From contig JARCOQ010000002.1 in NCBI GenBank assembly GCA_029207755.1, positions 45,277,744 to 45,341,743 on the forward strand: a DNA stretch of 64,000 nt, in the 5' to 3' direction. The position numbers were made by a program, and so were the translations under genes. This document shows positions 35,861-49,849 of this stretch, one piece after another. This stretch comes from Chamaea fasciata (taxonomy: Eukaryota; Chordata; Aves; Passeriformes; Sylviidae). Under the pieces are notes generated by a model. It was given only the letters and a program-made list of their open reading frames with translations, ran no database searches and was not told where the DNA came from. The number at the start of each line of letters is the position of its first letter. The stretch's first letter is position 1.

Positions 35861-37059
35861 ATAGATTCTTCTGTAAGACCATCCACAGATGAATTTTGTA
35901 ACTTCATTTAAATAGTACCTGATTCAAGGAAGCACACTGCCAGAAACTTCAACATAGTTTCCAGGACATTCCAAGAAAATTCCACGCTCAGTAAAATAAA
36001 GAATATATCCCAGAAAGAGAGGAGATCATAAGCGTATCTGGTGTTTAAAAACATTTTTTCTTTCTCCACCATATGACTTACAATGTAAAAATCTGATATG
36101 CTTGTACAGATGCACATTCCTTGCAACTTCTTAATCCACAGTTCTGGGCTACCGTTTTTCAAGGTAACAAACACAAACTTTTCAAGAACAGTAAAGAAAA
36201 GTAAGTTTGGGAAGTCATATTGAATGAAAAATAACCCTGTAGATCAGAAACGTAAATAAATGACCTGAAGAATATATAGTTGTTACTTAATACATGATAA
36301 GTCTAAGGAGAGCAGAGGTCATGGCCTCAGATATAAACACATGGGTCAAAGAACTGAAATGTTCCAGTCATGAAACTGTGCCAATCTCATGATGAAATAC
36401 AGACACATTACCACTGTCTTCCTTAACTGTAGAAGAAAGCCACTCAAGTTCCACTCTGCTAAAATGGAGTGAACAGAGGCCAGTGAATTCATATTCATGC
36501 TCAATACCAAGAATTTCAGGGAAAATTGAAAGATGCGCCAGGACTTAGCAAGTGCTCATCTTAGGAACAGCAAAACTAATGTTGGCTTTGAATTCTACAA
36601 CATTACACAGGAAATCTTTACCCTGATTTCATAGACTTGAGATAAAGTCAGCAGTTTCTCAAATTTGTTTCATTCTCCTGGCATTGTTTTTTAAGGTATG
36701 AACACACAGAGTATTTTTGCTATCAGTATCAATGATTTTTAAAAGTTATTTTCCAGATTCAAAAGGCAAATACGGTAGTGAGATTAATAACGAACTGTGT
36801 TCCTTTATTACAGTTGTCAGAGATGCATGTCATGAAAATGTATACTTGAAGTACTGATACAGCCAAAGATATTTTGCTGACACTGAAATGATGCGGCCAA
36901 AACAAGTTCAACATCTCCTATACAAAATAACCATAAGATATTATGAATTCCATGTATGGAAAAGTCACAACCTAACTGTATCCAAGAAATAATGTAATCT
37001 ATCTTCCTTCAAGTTTATTCTGAATTCTTCAGACAGCCTTGTAATACAAACCTTTCCAG

Positions 37060-37087
37060 CACTTCAGCTCAGCTATCAGCTGAAGTG
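37060..37087. repeat. Perfect hairpin, 10-bp stem, 8-nt loop
   Basis: CACTTCAGCT (37060-37069) and AGCTGAAGTG (37078-37087) are exact reverse complements, about 200 nt from the neighbouring MIPEP exon on the intron side. Confidence 0.7.
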
Positions 37088-37282
37088 GGGTATTAGCTAT
37101 CTCCACATACCACATGGAGTTCTACTGACCACAATACAAAGGTGATGATCAGTCCACTTAAATTTTTCTTTCAAAAATCTAGTGAACATCCTAATTAAAC
37201 TAAAAAGACCAAGTTGGGAAATGCAGTTAAGTTGAAGTTTCTTTCTTTTGCAGGGGAATAAAACAGTTAATTTATTTCCTAC

Positions 37283-37356
37283 CTTGCACCATCAGCATGG
37301 GCTCCTTCGCACCGCCGTGTGCCAGCATCTCTCGACGATAGCGCTCCCCCATCGCC
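37283..37356 (-). CDS. MIPEP: MIPEP exon (penultimate)
   Basis: 74 nt. It completes Arg (AG|G) and then reads [20 protein letters not shown] and LMVQ plus one base. It matches human MIPEP ([22 protein letters not shown]). The acceptor, on the minus strand, is TTCTCCAG before 37356, and the donor is gtagga after 37283. It is the most CpG-rich short segment in the locus (for example cgctatcgtcgaga). By family knowledge this helical part packs behind the catalytic cleft of M3 peptidases. Confidence 0.97.
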
Positions 37357-38177
37357 CTGGAGAAAGACAGGTGTTAGAGCCATCTGCAAACACAACTCGT
37401 CCAGCCTTCACTCAGGTTTGCTTCTAGGATCTCTACAGAATTCACAGACAGAGACCAAATAAAATTTTCCACCCCAAAACAATGACTGATGCCACGTTGA
37501 CTCCTCAAATTCAAATTACATTTAAAATTCCACTGTGAGGAACTGAACTAGACAAATTTTATACATAGGTGTGCTGGTGCTTATAGAAGCTAATTTACAA
37601 ACAACATTTCAGGTTTCACTGTGCCAAAGGGAAAAGCTGCTCTGTTACAATACCCTGAACATTCAGCAAAGATATAAGAATGCTTACAATTTGAGACCTC
37701 GCAATTTGCCTTTTAATTTTACAAAGTGAAATGAGTAGGATAGCTATACTGAGCGTTGGAGTTGGTAACATGAAGCTTGTTTAATACCAACAGCTGCTTT
37801 GATTTCAATAGAATATTACAAGATATTAGGCACCTATGAATTTCAAGCTCTCTAATGATATTCTAAATAGGGATTTCAGTGCCTCCCAGCTGACACACCT
37901 GTATTTTAAAACACTGACACAATTTTTTTTGCACCAACGAACATGTCCCAAAGTGTGTGTGTTTATATATATGTGTATACATATATATCTCTATGTGGTT
38001 ATTTCATGCTTTGTAGTCCTCTAAAAATCCTCTTAATCAAGAAAATTAAAATTTCCTCTTAAAATCAAGAAAAACACTAAAAACTAATTTGCGTAAAAAA
38101 GCCCACTAACCTAATTTGTTTCATGTTTTCCAGAAGCAACTAGCATTTCATTCTATTTAACATTTTTGTGTTTTTAC
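37357..38177 (-). other. MIPEP: MIPEP intron, 0.82 kb
   Basis: A short intron with a TG/TA alternating tract at 37954-37990 and nothing else recognised. Confidence 0.9.
37954..37990. repeat. Alternating purine-pyrimidine TG/TA tract
   Basis: Reads gtgtgtgtgtttatatatat and then gtgtatacatatatat. Its second half is nearly palindromic, which would favour cruciform or Z-like structure. Confidence 0.7.
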
Positions 38178-38299
38178 CTATCAAACGGGTTCTGAGCAAA
38201 ACACTGTTTCCACACCATAGAGGCAACTGCCCTGGACATGAGGTAGGAGTAGTATTTGGCACCGTAGCCTACGAGGTGACTGAATCGCAGCTGCCAGGC
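38178..38299 (-). CDS. MIPEP: MIPEP exon carrying the tyrosine-rich substrate loop
   Basis: 122 nt reading [20 protein letters not shown], then [20 protein letters not shown] plus two bases. The match to human MIPEP is near-identical through SHLVGYGA(K/R)[16 protein letters not shown]. In family M3 the GY-x-A-x-YY-x-Y loop after a conserved His lies over the active site. In thimet oligopeptidase, tyrosines of the corresponding loop contact substrate and stabilise the transition state. Its conservation here argues for an active enzyme. The HExxH zinc motif is encoded further upstream, outside the window. Splice sites are TTTTTACAG and gtaaaa. Downstream codon completion gives Arg. Confidence 0.97.
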
Positions 38300-39104
38300 C
38301 TGTAAAAACAAAAAAACCCCAAACCCCATGTTATCTTTTTAATTCTTTATATTGTTCAACATTTTCCTATGTATGATGGAAGAAATCTGGTACTATTAAT
38401 GACAAACAAAAAAGAAAAAAAAGAAACAAAAATAGCCACCGAAAATAAATCCCAGAATGAACAATCCTTGATTGAAGAGGCATTTTTCAACTGAAATGCT
38501 GTATATCCAATATGCTGATCATGAGCATTAAAACTATATATAAGCAGGGTCAGAAGGGGAGAAAATCAAGCAGTAAAATACTCATACTCGACAATAGCTG
38601 TGTAGTTCTATTGGTCTTGAACAAAACTTACAACTACCTTGTTACAAGTAACATTTGATAATTTTCCATGTGGGTAAGTGCAATATCACACTCAGAAAAG
38701 TACAATTTATAACTTTTGTTGAAAACAAAATAGTAATAGTGACTTGTGCTTAATGCTATAAGAAAATACAGCTTTCCACCTGGCAACAATCTTAGAAGTA
38801 CACAAATTCCATCAACACGCAATGCCACAATCCATAGATTTGTCTGCACATTTTTGAATGTGTATATATAGCAGATTATAGCGATAATATAATCCAATAA
38901 TTATATTGCTATTCATATGTATTGTTACTTTGCATTGTGACTCATTCAAGTGATGACAGACTTATTGTTTAATGCTGTTTAGTGTTGACTGTTTCCTTGT
39001 TTTCTTAGCAAAGAAAATCAGAACTATCAGCTTTATCTTCACAGAAATCAAAATACTTTTTTCTTTTTGCTTCTCTGACTTCAACAGGATAATTTAAACT
39101 CTGA

Positions 39105-39225
39105 CAGACCTCCAAAAGTCATCTGGTCCAACCCCCACTCAAAGCAAAGCCAGCTCTGAAGAGATTTCTCAAGGCTCTGTCTAAAGTCTGCAGGGATAAA
39201 GATCTAATCAACTCTCCAGTGTGAT
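39105..39225 (-). mobile_element. CR1 LINE 3'-end fragment, degraded
   Basis: The plus strand shows acctccaaaagtcatctgg and tccaacccccactcaaagc, then agccagctctgaagag. These correspond to the complement of the CR1 3' end ('gacctt..aggtcatctggtccaacccc..ctcaaagca'). Sense is minus. The similarity fades after about 39225. Confidence 0.75.
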
Positions 39226-42200
39226 GTGTTAAGGCAAGTAGGTCTAAACTGAAATGCTGTTTCCCAACAGATTCAGGCATAGTTTTTGAAATGAGAATGG
39301 ATGACTGTATAAAGGAAGGAATATGAAACTTCCTTTGCCCTGTTGGCTCTGAGGAAACTCCAGAGAGAAAATAAGTGCCCTATCTTATTCATCCTCCTAT
39401 ACAAAGTCAAAACTCTAAACATTCTTGTGATACGTCTGTTGCCATGACTTTTGCAGGTACTATATAACAAACAGAGTTTCAAAGAGGAACTAGAAGATAA
39501 ACAATAATGTAGCATAACAGATGTTTTAAATTTAAATCCATGAGCTGTGAGATGCTTGGTCTTACCCTACCATCAATGGCTGAAATTCTGATACAGCCAA
39601 ACAAAAAAGTGAAAGGACACGTGTAATTTTCCAAAACTATTTGTCTTTGTGATTCTTTAGTGTAATTAACAAACTCCTTCTTTTTTACAGCTGAAATAAA
39701 CTATGCTTCTTTGTTCAAGAAATTGCTGATTATTATCTTATTCTCCAATACCCAAAAAGATATATATGTATTCTAAAAAAAAGACCAAATGAAAGGGTGG
39801 AAAAAGTAAGTATTTGGCTTTTACTTACGTCTTTTTTCCTTAAAAGAAAAGGGAGCAAACAGTGCCTCATAATCTAAATTACTGAACAGCTGACGAGAAA
39901 CAAGTTGCTAGCTACACTGCCTTTCCTGAGCAACACCTACAAATAAAGTTCTCAAAGTTAGCTGTAGTTCAGCCATTCTAAAGCTACTTTTTACAAGATG
40001 GTTACCTCCACCCTAACACAGGTACCCAAAACAAATGGAATTTGCCATGGGTGAGCAATAGAGCCTGTACTGGTGACCTACACAACTAAAGTAGGAGTAG
40101 AGGAGAAGCAAGGTTAAATAAGATAAAAAATCTCCAGTCTTCAATTTTCCAATGGATCTTGAGGCATGGTACAAATTCTTAACAAGGATTAACTTTTTTT
40201 CTCTTTTTTTAAAGAGAAAAAGCACTGTCCTGTATTTCATTGTAATGCAAGTGTGTTACAACATCCAGCTTGGACACGGAGTCTCTGCTTTGCTTTGAAA
40301 GTATTCTGGTTGCCATGTTTATACTATATAGTTATAGTTTTTCCAACTGGTCCCTTAATTATAACCATAATCATTAAACTAAAAGCACATTTTGAAACCA
40401 AGCAGAGACTACATTTTTAGAAGACTGAGCAGAAAAACATGTCAGTTTCTTTTATAATAAGTTTTTAAAGTTATGATTAGAAGTTTCTACTCTCTCTCTC
40501 TGGAATGCGGAAAACTTTACTGATGAATTGGTTTCACATACTCAGAAATAGTTTTTAGGCTACAAACAAAAATAATTTCCAGGTGTTTGGCATAGTGAAG
40601 GATGTTTCTACCTCTCCCATCAGAAAGGAATTACTTTGATGATCATATAAGCTGTAACTAAGACAGTATGTCTTCCTTGAAACCTCAGATTACATTGCTC
40701 ACTCAAATGCTCCTGGCATTTAATGGTCTCCACCTAAACCAGCTCATCTGCACTTTCAGATTGATCAACTGCTCAATTTATGGGGTTTGTTGAAACTCTG
40801 TATGACGAATAAGCAAGGAGAAAAGAGCAACTTCTCAGCAATCTATCCAAAATCAAAAGTTTGATTTCAAAGGCTGCACCTAAAATAGGCCTCGGTACCC
40901 TCCGCTCAATTTTGTTCGACCTTGTCTTCGCTACTAACCTTTACTAACAAACTTCCCATTGTTTCCTTTCAAAGAGAAAAGGAAAGGATACAGAAAGACC
41001 AAGGAATGACACTGCTCATCTCCCTCCCTGCATCTGGAGAGGCTTGCAAATATGATGAAGTGGAAATTTAAAAATTCATTCGGAGCAGGACAGTATCTAA
41101 AACAAGAAACAGAAATGAAGGATGAGTCAAACTGAAACTAAGATTATTTTCCCATTGCAAACAGCAGCAAAGGAAAACCAATAACAAACAGTGCTATTTC
41201 CTACTTAAATTTGAAGCCTATATTTAATTTTATTTTTTTTAATTAGTACAGATTTTCCCCACTCTAGAGCATGAATAACTTTATCCTGTAATAATTTCCT
41301 GTCACTACTTTTGTCCCAGTCCTCACAAAAAGCTCCTGATCAGGAACTCCCAAATCTTCAATATTACCCAGAACCCATAACATTATTCAAGTACATTTTC
41401 TGATTCTGTGCTGTCCTAACAATTAACTTTTCAAGACTGGACTTAGCCACCTATAAAAATGTATTTAAACATCAAAACACCCATCCTCTACCCTAATCCA
41501 CAAGGAGCTATCTGCCCACATAAAAAAACCACTTCCTCTCCTCCTACTTCATACAGAGATTACGATCTAGGCAATAAAATGTTCAAAAAACAAGAATATA
41601 TAGGCTACTGCTCCATTAAAAAGTTCTATGATGAATAAAAAGACATTCCCCATCACTGCAAATGTATTTAAAACTAAATGCTTGACCTTGTACCATAAAC
41701 CCCTATTTCTCTATTTTAATGAATTCAGCTATTAGATTACTTGATTTCTTGTGTTATTTCTAACGAGGAGTTAGAAATTAAGAAAAAACCAAAAATGACA
41801 TATCAAATTCCCTTTTGGACAGGGTAAAGGCTAGACATGTAGAACTAGGACAGTCTCCTTATTAAATGTTATATTTTTGGTAAGCAGCTAGAAAGTTAAT
41901 GAAACTCTGAGTAATTGCTTACTTCAAAAAGTTCCATGAACCCATTCCAGGAGTTTATAAAACAGCGCATTTTACAGCATAGCCCATGGGTTGTGATTAT
42001 ATGCCATCCACAGGTCATGTTCATGCCTGCTTTTTATTCAACACAACAGACTGCAATAAAGGTGTGTGACTGATCCACTGCTGTTATTAAACAGGCTTTT
42101 TTTCCACCAACATTATCAATCTTTTCTTATAACCATGTCTGAAGCATTTCCAAAATTCCATGTGCAATGGCTTTCCACCCCATCATGTGAAAACAAAAAT

Positions 42201-45200
42201 ACCTTACTGATACTTCAACATTCTCACACCTTATCAGGACTTTAATTTTTAAAGTCCTTGTAGCATACATTCTTAGGGTAAGATTCAGTTCATTTTACTT
42301 TAGCTATCTTAAACTCTGTTTTGCCCAAACTAGTCACACAGGTCTCCTTTATAGTAGAGGACAGAAATATTTATCTTGTTATCTTTTGAGAGGATAGGAT
42401 TACTGCTTTAGGAGAAACCTGAATAATTTTCTACACCTCCCATCTTCTATTCAAAAGTTAAGTCCCTTCATTCATTTTAACAATGCGGTAGGATCAGCTA
42501 AACAAAACTATTTTGCGGGCTACATTAGTTTAGGATTCAATTATTTGAATTTCAAATTTAGAACTGTTAACAATGTCACAAAAATAATCTGATACAAAAA
42601 TTTATGTGTGATGGTAAAAAGACAAAATTGAAAGAAAATCCCTAAGTAGCTCAATATATACTAAGCTAGCTTTTGCTTGAGCATGAGTAAAAATTGTTCC
42701 TGAGAGCTCCACTAATTTCATCAGGAATCAATGCTACAAAATCCTACTACATCTTTTGAAAAGAAATCCTACAGAAATTCTTGACTATTGCTTGGACTTT
42801 TCAAAATGTTCTTCTGACAGTTTCTGCTGTGACTTTAGGTACTTTAAAGCATATTCATGTCCATTTTGCTTTGTATCTAAAGACAAAAGCACAAGTCAGA
42901 ACCTGAAAATACCCAATACTAAATCAAGGGAAGGATTTTTGTCATTTAAGATTTCTAATTACAAAATGTGTGCTACAGTAATTACGTCAATGAGTAAGTT
43001 GTTGAATTGTTTCCATGAAAAAAAATATTTGATGGAGATGATATCTGGTGCCCTCCCCCTTCTTAATTAAAATCTTATTCTGGCAGGAAACCCAACAAAA
43101 GAGCAGCCAACTTATCTCTTTCAGCGGCTACTGGGTGGAGAACCCATTGTGTCTGGCACTAACTTGATAGTGCTGCTCCCAATGCCCTTGAATTTAGCTA
43201 TCAGCACAGCTGGAAAACTCCTGAGAGTCAAGGGGAAGCTGCAGGCTCTGGTTCCTCGGAGCCAGGAGAGAAGAGAAGGGTCATTAGCATGGGAATCACC
43301 ACACGCTACTTCCCTCTGCTGAGGCCAAGGTTTATCAGCACCAGTGGAAACCCAGGACAAGGCTGCTCTGCCATGCAGACTAGCACACTTTGGCCAGTGC
43401 TTTGAAGATGTCCTTGACTCATTCTCACTTGAAGAAATGGTTTGATGAGTATCAGAGTGCAGAGTCTGCAAACTGTTTGTGCCAGTAGCTACCTCTGGGA
43501 AAAAGCTGGAGCACTCCCTGACTGTAGAAACAACTCTTCCATAGGTGGCTTGCTCTGTCAACTTACGTTCTGGATTTTTGACCTCAATCCCTCTAAGTTT
43601 TATACAATTACATCATCATTCTTCTGGAGTTTCACAATAATAACAAATTCAATAAAGAACCATTTTCTCTCCTGCAGTTTCTGATCTTGCTTAGAAGAAC
43701 AGAAAAATAATTTCAAGAAACCTCATCTCGTGCTGTGCCTCTAACTCGCCTAATATCAATACTCTTCAGTTTCCCAGGGCCGTCCGTTTCTGTGTTAGGA
43801 ATGGAGAGAACACAAAGTAAACCAAACCAGAGACACCGCTGACATTTCAGAAAGCGAGTCATGCAAGAGATTAAGATTTCAATTTGCAACACTTCCGTGT
43901 TTTTATTATAAAATGATAAATAAATCTAGCAAGGCAGGGAATGTAAATATTTTTGCAGTTGTTTACACTAAGGAAGAGGAAAGGAATTTAACATGCAATT
44001 AACCACTTAGGTGATTCTAGATATGTACCATATGGTCTTTGAATTGCTTAAAGAAAAATATTTCATTTTTATTTATAAACTATTCATGAATTTGAGCTGC
44101 TTACAGCAAAATCATTTAGAACTATTTACTCTATACCCTCTTCTCTCCTCCCAAGAAAGGGACCGAGGGGAGGGGATATGGGTGATAATAAAGAATACTA
44201 ACATCAAAAATCTGTATGTATGATTTACATTGCTTAACAATCTTTAAAAGACTAAGATATGAAAATGGATTCTTTATTGTGTCCTTTAACTGACCTTATT
44301 TGGACAAGTTAAGAGACAATGTTACTTGTAAACATTGTAACCAGTCTTTCAAGTAAAATGCAAAAAATTTGCAAACATACTATTTCCAAACAAATCCTTT
44401 ATGTCATACCATGCAATTCTACACAGATATACATGCAATACCCCCTCTTCAATTACAATTAGTAATTTCTATGATTGCCTAAGATTTAAATTCATAAGCC
44501 TGAGATAAACAGAATCAGGTCACTGTTTCCTTTGGGTACAGACTTGCACTGAAGCCGAAATTTTTTATATTACTTTTCCAATTAAACCTAATTTTACGTA
44601 TTGACCTATTATTTTAAAATAAACATCATGAATGCAGCTTAAGATAAGCCCTTATACAGACCAAGAAATACCCTAAGTAACATGGTAACTGCAAAATATA
44701 TTTGCAAGTACAACTTAGTCAAGTAAAGTATCTGAACCAACATTGGAAGATGAAATCACTTCCTGTTTACAGTCCTGTTTATTTACTATCTTTGGCTAGA
44801 GTCATTCGAGAAATGGATTTAAGGGATCATGACTTTAATCCTTAATCTGCTACAAGTGCAGTGTGAATTTAAAGGAATTACATACACCCCATCTCAGCCA
44901 CCTTCTGTGAAGCAAAGGTACTAATAGTTCCTCTGTCTGGCTCTTTTCTGTTTTGACTTTTCATAGAAAGGATAGTGCACTTGAAGAGAAGTTCATTTCA
45001 GACTTTCTAGGGTGTGTTTATGGCAATGATGTTGTAATGATACAATGATACAATTCAGTTGTATCTATCACTGCAAATATAGCTCCACTACTGCAGTCTC
45101 AGGGGGGAAAAAGAACATGTGAGCCATGAAAACAGAACTACATCAAACTAGATGAAACTATCTGGGTTTTCATATATATGTACAATGTATCTAAATATAT

Positions 45201-48200
45201 TCAAAATTTTAACAGGAGACCTATGCAACTACTTCTTGTACTGTTCCTTAAAATGGTCTACCACATGGTAAATATGGTCAATACTATCACTAAAGTATGT
45301 TTGAGTTTCATGGGGCTAATGCTTGGGAAAAGAATTTCCTTAAAAGTGCTTCATATCTTATGATATCTGTAAACACTCTACTGCTGTAGATAGTTGCCCA
45401 GTGAATAGTGTCATATAACCACTGGAAAACAAATCTTCACAGTATTTGCTATCAGCATTTTCATTATCATAAAATGAACTGAACTCCACAAAGACAGAAA
45501 CCTAAACAAACCCTGAAAGGTGACTTTAAGAGCTTTTGAAACTCCCAGCATCTACTTTAATACTGACCTCAGCAGGGCACCAATCTTCTTGAAATGGCTT
45601 TTAGCTATTAATTATTTATAAAACTATCACTTCCCCAGAGTTTACTGTGCATTCCTTTATAAATCTTGTCCTCAGACCCAGACTCTTCAACCTGATTTTA
45701 AAGTATACTTTTAAGAAGGCTCATATGAAAACTAATCCAGGGACTTGCACTCTGTATAAACAACTTTAGTTTCCAACACGGCAAGGTAAAAATTACCTTG
45801 AACAGGTTACACAAACTTCAAGGGGTTGAGTACTAACATATGACTTCATCTCTCTTCAAAACTCAAAAAAGTGCAATATGAGCAACATCAGTACCTCTCA
45901 AGTAACTGCAGAGGGAGAAGAAGTGGAAAAGCCATCCTCTCTGAAGGTTCTCCGACTTTACTATGAAACTTACATCTCTGTGATCTACAACAGTGGTTTC
46001 TTTAAACCTACCTATAAGAGAGATGCAAGACACTGGGTGTCTGCTTCCCTGTTCAACAAATGAGGGAAAAAATTAACAATACTTTAAAAGATTAGCTACT
46101 ACCCATAGTCACATTTGCTATAAATTATATAATTTTTTTCCCCTCGTACTATTTTCTCATTAATAAGAAACAAATAATCACAGCCTCAATCCCAAATAAT
46201 TTTTCACAAAGGTTTTCAATACCATTCATGTGTGCTCATAAATCTCTCCTTGCTAGCCAAATATTGGATTTCCTTAACTTTCCTCATAGTTCATGTTTCC
46301 AATCTGAACAGATTCCTGGTGATGTCCACTTATAATGTTCCTGTCTGAAACTAAGCTTTCACCTTTGTCAGCATGTTTTCTGTGCATTGACTCAGCCACA
46401 AATCTACAGTTTGGTTGAACAATTATGATTTGCAAGGGTCAGAAAGCTTGCTAAGAGTAGTTATGCTATCAATTACTTACAACCTGTTTCCAAGATCAAC
46501 CAATGTCTTAGGAAGAAAGTGGATTTTTTCTATCTTAGGCAGCTCATAACAAAACTGGGGTTATTTTGCTCACTTGATTGTTCTCAAGATTCTTATGAGC
46601 TGCTTAGTAATTGCTTCTACTACTTGTTGAGCGATAGAATCTGAACAATTAGTCCACAGTTCCCAAGTTCTTCTCCCTTATAAGAGCAGTTATCATAACA
46701 CTACTTTTTCATGAGCTTGTGAGTGATAATTCCTCTAATTCACTGACTGTTTTGACAAGCTTAAATATTCTGACCATCTGACTACAACTAATCTAGTTAT
46801 TTTGGTTTATTCTGTAATCTCAGTACTGTTTCAATCCATCTCAAAAATTGCATGTATTACCTATCTCATCAAATTTCACTTACTGTTTAAAAAATACTGA
46901 GGCAGAATAGAATATCACTGCTTTCTCTGGTATTTATTGTTGTTCTTTCTCCCACTCTCTTCTTGCTTCTTGAGTAATTATGTAATTCTATTACCTTCTT
47001 TACTTGTAATTTGCAACTCAGCATTTCTAGCCTTTTTTGTTTTGAATTCTTGCATTCTTTTAGTCATTATCTCTAGTCATATAATGATTTCTACTTTTTA
47101 TTATCTTAATAAAGTTTTCAAGGGCTTGGTCCTTTACTGCCAAAGCTTTTGTGCATCAGGATGGTTTGTATCCTTGGTTCAGTCTCTTGGATAACTACAT
47201 AATGTCTTTTGAATCATCATACTTAACTGCGTTCCAGTTCCAGCAAATATCTGGCAGCCTTCCTCTTTTTGATGCATTGTTTTTAATCATTATTGTTGGG
47301 TTTGGTTTCTAAGCTGCTCATTAGTACTTAACTTGTATTCAGTTTTTCGCACTTTTATATGGCTTTCACTTTTCTAATAACCTCCCTTTCTCAGATAGTC
47401 AGATACACAGGCTTCTTCCCCCACTGAGCTCTTTTTAGCATCTCACTGATTAGCACCATAAATTTTATTCCCTCATCTGCCATCCAGAACTGTTCTTTTT
47501 TAAAAGTTCTTTGCCAGTAGAACCCATTCTACCTTTTAACTGGTTTTTTTACATTTCCTTTAATCTGGCTTTCAGCTTTGCTTAGGTTCCAAGGTTACAT
47601 CATAGCTTAGCCTAATAAATCTAAAATAAATTTTGGAAGGTTTTAGAGAGAATAAATATGAAGTGAAATTACAGTTTAAAATTTAATAGGCAGCCACTAT
47701 GTAGCCTTCCTTACCAATAATCTTAAGATTTATGTTCACCACTTGAGTTTTCAGAATTCAAAACCACTTTTACCATCAGAGGTTAAAGGTTATCATTACT
47801 TACTTTAAGCCAGCTGCCTCATTGCTTGCTCAGTCTATTTATTCTTTTTATATGCATTACTGATATTCACATGAAATTCACATACAGAATGAGAGTTATA
47901 TATAACTGCACATTAGTAGTCATTCCAAAAACCCAACAAGAAATCCTAAAACACATGCCACAAGGACACAGATGGTAGATTCTACAAGATACTTCACCCA
48001 AACTGCCAGCTAGCCCTCACTAGGCTGAGGAATAAGCCTGTTAAAACTACACTCTCTTGTACACAGATTTTCTTCAACAACAACAAAACAGGAGGCTTTG
48101 GCTCATGGCAGCCATGTGTGATGCAAAAACTATTTTCTCTCTGTAGAGAAGCCACTTCTGCTGACTGACATCAACTCCTCCTCAGCTGACCAAACTCCCA

Positions 48201-49734
48201 TGCCCCTGCATGTTCCCTGTGTTTTCAGCACCCATGGCAAACCACATCTTCCCACAGTGCCTGACAGCCTCCCTGAGCAAGGACTCCAAATGTTAGGTTG
48301 CATCTCATTCATTGATTTCCTTTGTCAGGAACATGACAGAGACAACCACAGCAAGTTAAGACAAGGACCTAGGTGGAGCCTTCCAAGGTCAGGATCCCTG
48401 TCTGGGCAGAGTCCTCCCAGCTGCAGGAAGAAGACAGACTAACAATCACATTGGTGATACACCATTTTCATACACGTCTTTGCTCTAGGGTATCTCTCAC
48501 AATACCTGCCTTGTCTCCTGTTGGCAAACTTGGCTGGCTAACATTTTTGGTCTCACAGGTGTTTTGGTTTTTCCAAACACTGGCAACCATAGGCCATACT
48601 GCCAACGAAATTTGCATTCTGGACAAAACTATATAACCATAATTAAACCTGTAACCTGATGCACATTTTATGACACCAGTAAAGGTGGTCCTTCTGAACT
48701 AATATGCATTTTTAATATGCTCAAACAAAAAGGCATATAGCAAATTACTCAGTGTTCCAAAAAAATATCAAAGGCGCCCAACATAGCAACATGTTGCCTC
48801 CTATCAAATATAATTATAATGATGTGTGCGGGTTAATTCCATCAACACACTTTGTATTCAAGCACCACACAAGAAATTTAGCCGTTTCTGGAAGAAAAGC
48901 AAACCAGAAGACCACATAATTTTAAAAAATGCAAAAGAGATTATTTGGCAATGATCTAAAAAAGAACCCAGATTCACTATGCCTAACTCTTCAAAACCAT
49001 TTTTCCTCACAGTCACAGTTAAACCAACATCTCCCACCAAAATTCCAGATTAGAAAAGGTTACTGCAATGCACAGACAATTAATAGGTAACTCCATATTA
49101 ATTTTCTGAAAATAAGAATCAGTAACTAAAACTACTTACAAAGAAAATACAGGTATGATGATCTGGGCAGCTGGTGTTTATTGTACAACCACTTCATTAT
49201 TGAGAGCTCTTTCCTGTAACTGCAGGAGGCTGCAAACTCCACTATGAGTGCAGAGTCTGTTTACCCTGTGTGTCGTTTTCTGTTACAGTATTGAACCAAG
49301 CCCCCAGCAGGAGATAGGAATTATTATGCTTGGCGAAGGACTAGCAAGGGCACACCATTAAGTTTTGATGACGGTCTCAAAGGAAAGTAGTTTTCAAGTC
49401 TGAACTTGGGGTACATGAGGGGACAAAGCAACAGATTATGGGGAGAAACTTTGATCATGTCTCAGATTGATCAAAGGGTCACCTGATACATGTTCAAAAG
49501 CCTCTCTGGGCATCCTGGGGACAAAGGTACAGACCAGAGGAGATACTCCAAAAGCAGACAGTATCATCAACTGCAAGGCAGGCCATAATAAATGAGAACT
49601 GACTTCACAGGAGATAAGAAATAAGCCATGATTAGAAGAAAAGTTTGGGGCAAAAGCAGAGTACTGAATTCCCCACAGTGCACAGATTTTGACACAATGT
49701 ACATTCAGGAAGAAGTGGCTGGAAAAAGTACGGC

Positions 49735-49735
<1 letters not shown>

Positions 49736-49794
<59 letters not shown>

Positions 49795-49849
49795 GTTTAT
49801 TATTATGTTTATTATTATGTTTATTATTATTATGTTTATTATATTTATT
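49736..49849. repeat. (ATT)n microsatellite with ATTATTATGTTT higher-order units
   Basis: 59 bp of perfect ATT (49736-49794, nearly 20 units) followed by repeats interrupted by G (…ATTATTATGTTT…) to about 49849. It is responsible for the poly-Asn, poly-Ile and poly-Leu runs seen when any frame is translated, none of which is a gene. Confidence 0.95.

Larger units (their letters stand above)
30515..37282 (-). other. MIPEP: MIPEP intron, 6.8 kb
   Basis: The last intron of MIPEP. It contains a degraded CR1 reverse-transcriptase fragment (35340-35860, plus strand), a perfect 13-bp-stem hairpin (33061-33093) and a 10-bp-stem hairpin (37060-37087). ORFs at 31952-32170, 33560-33922 and others show no recognisable domain. 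No nested gene or RNA gene was identified. Confidence 0.85.

Noticed and set aside
36385..36470. ATGATGA motif that could be a box C of a C/D snoRNA in a MIPEP intron
   Set aside because: No box D CTGA at the right distance and no terminal stem.
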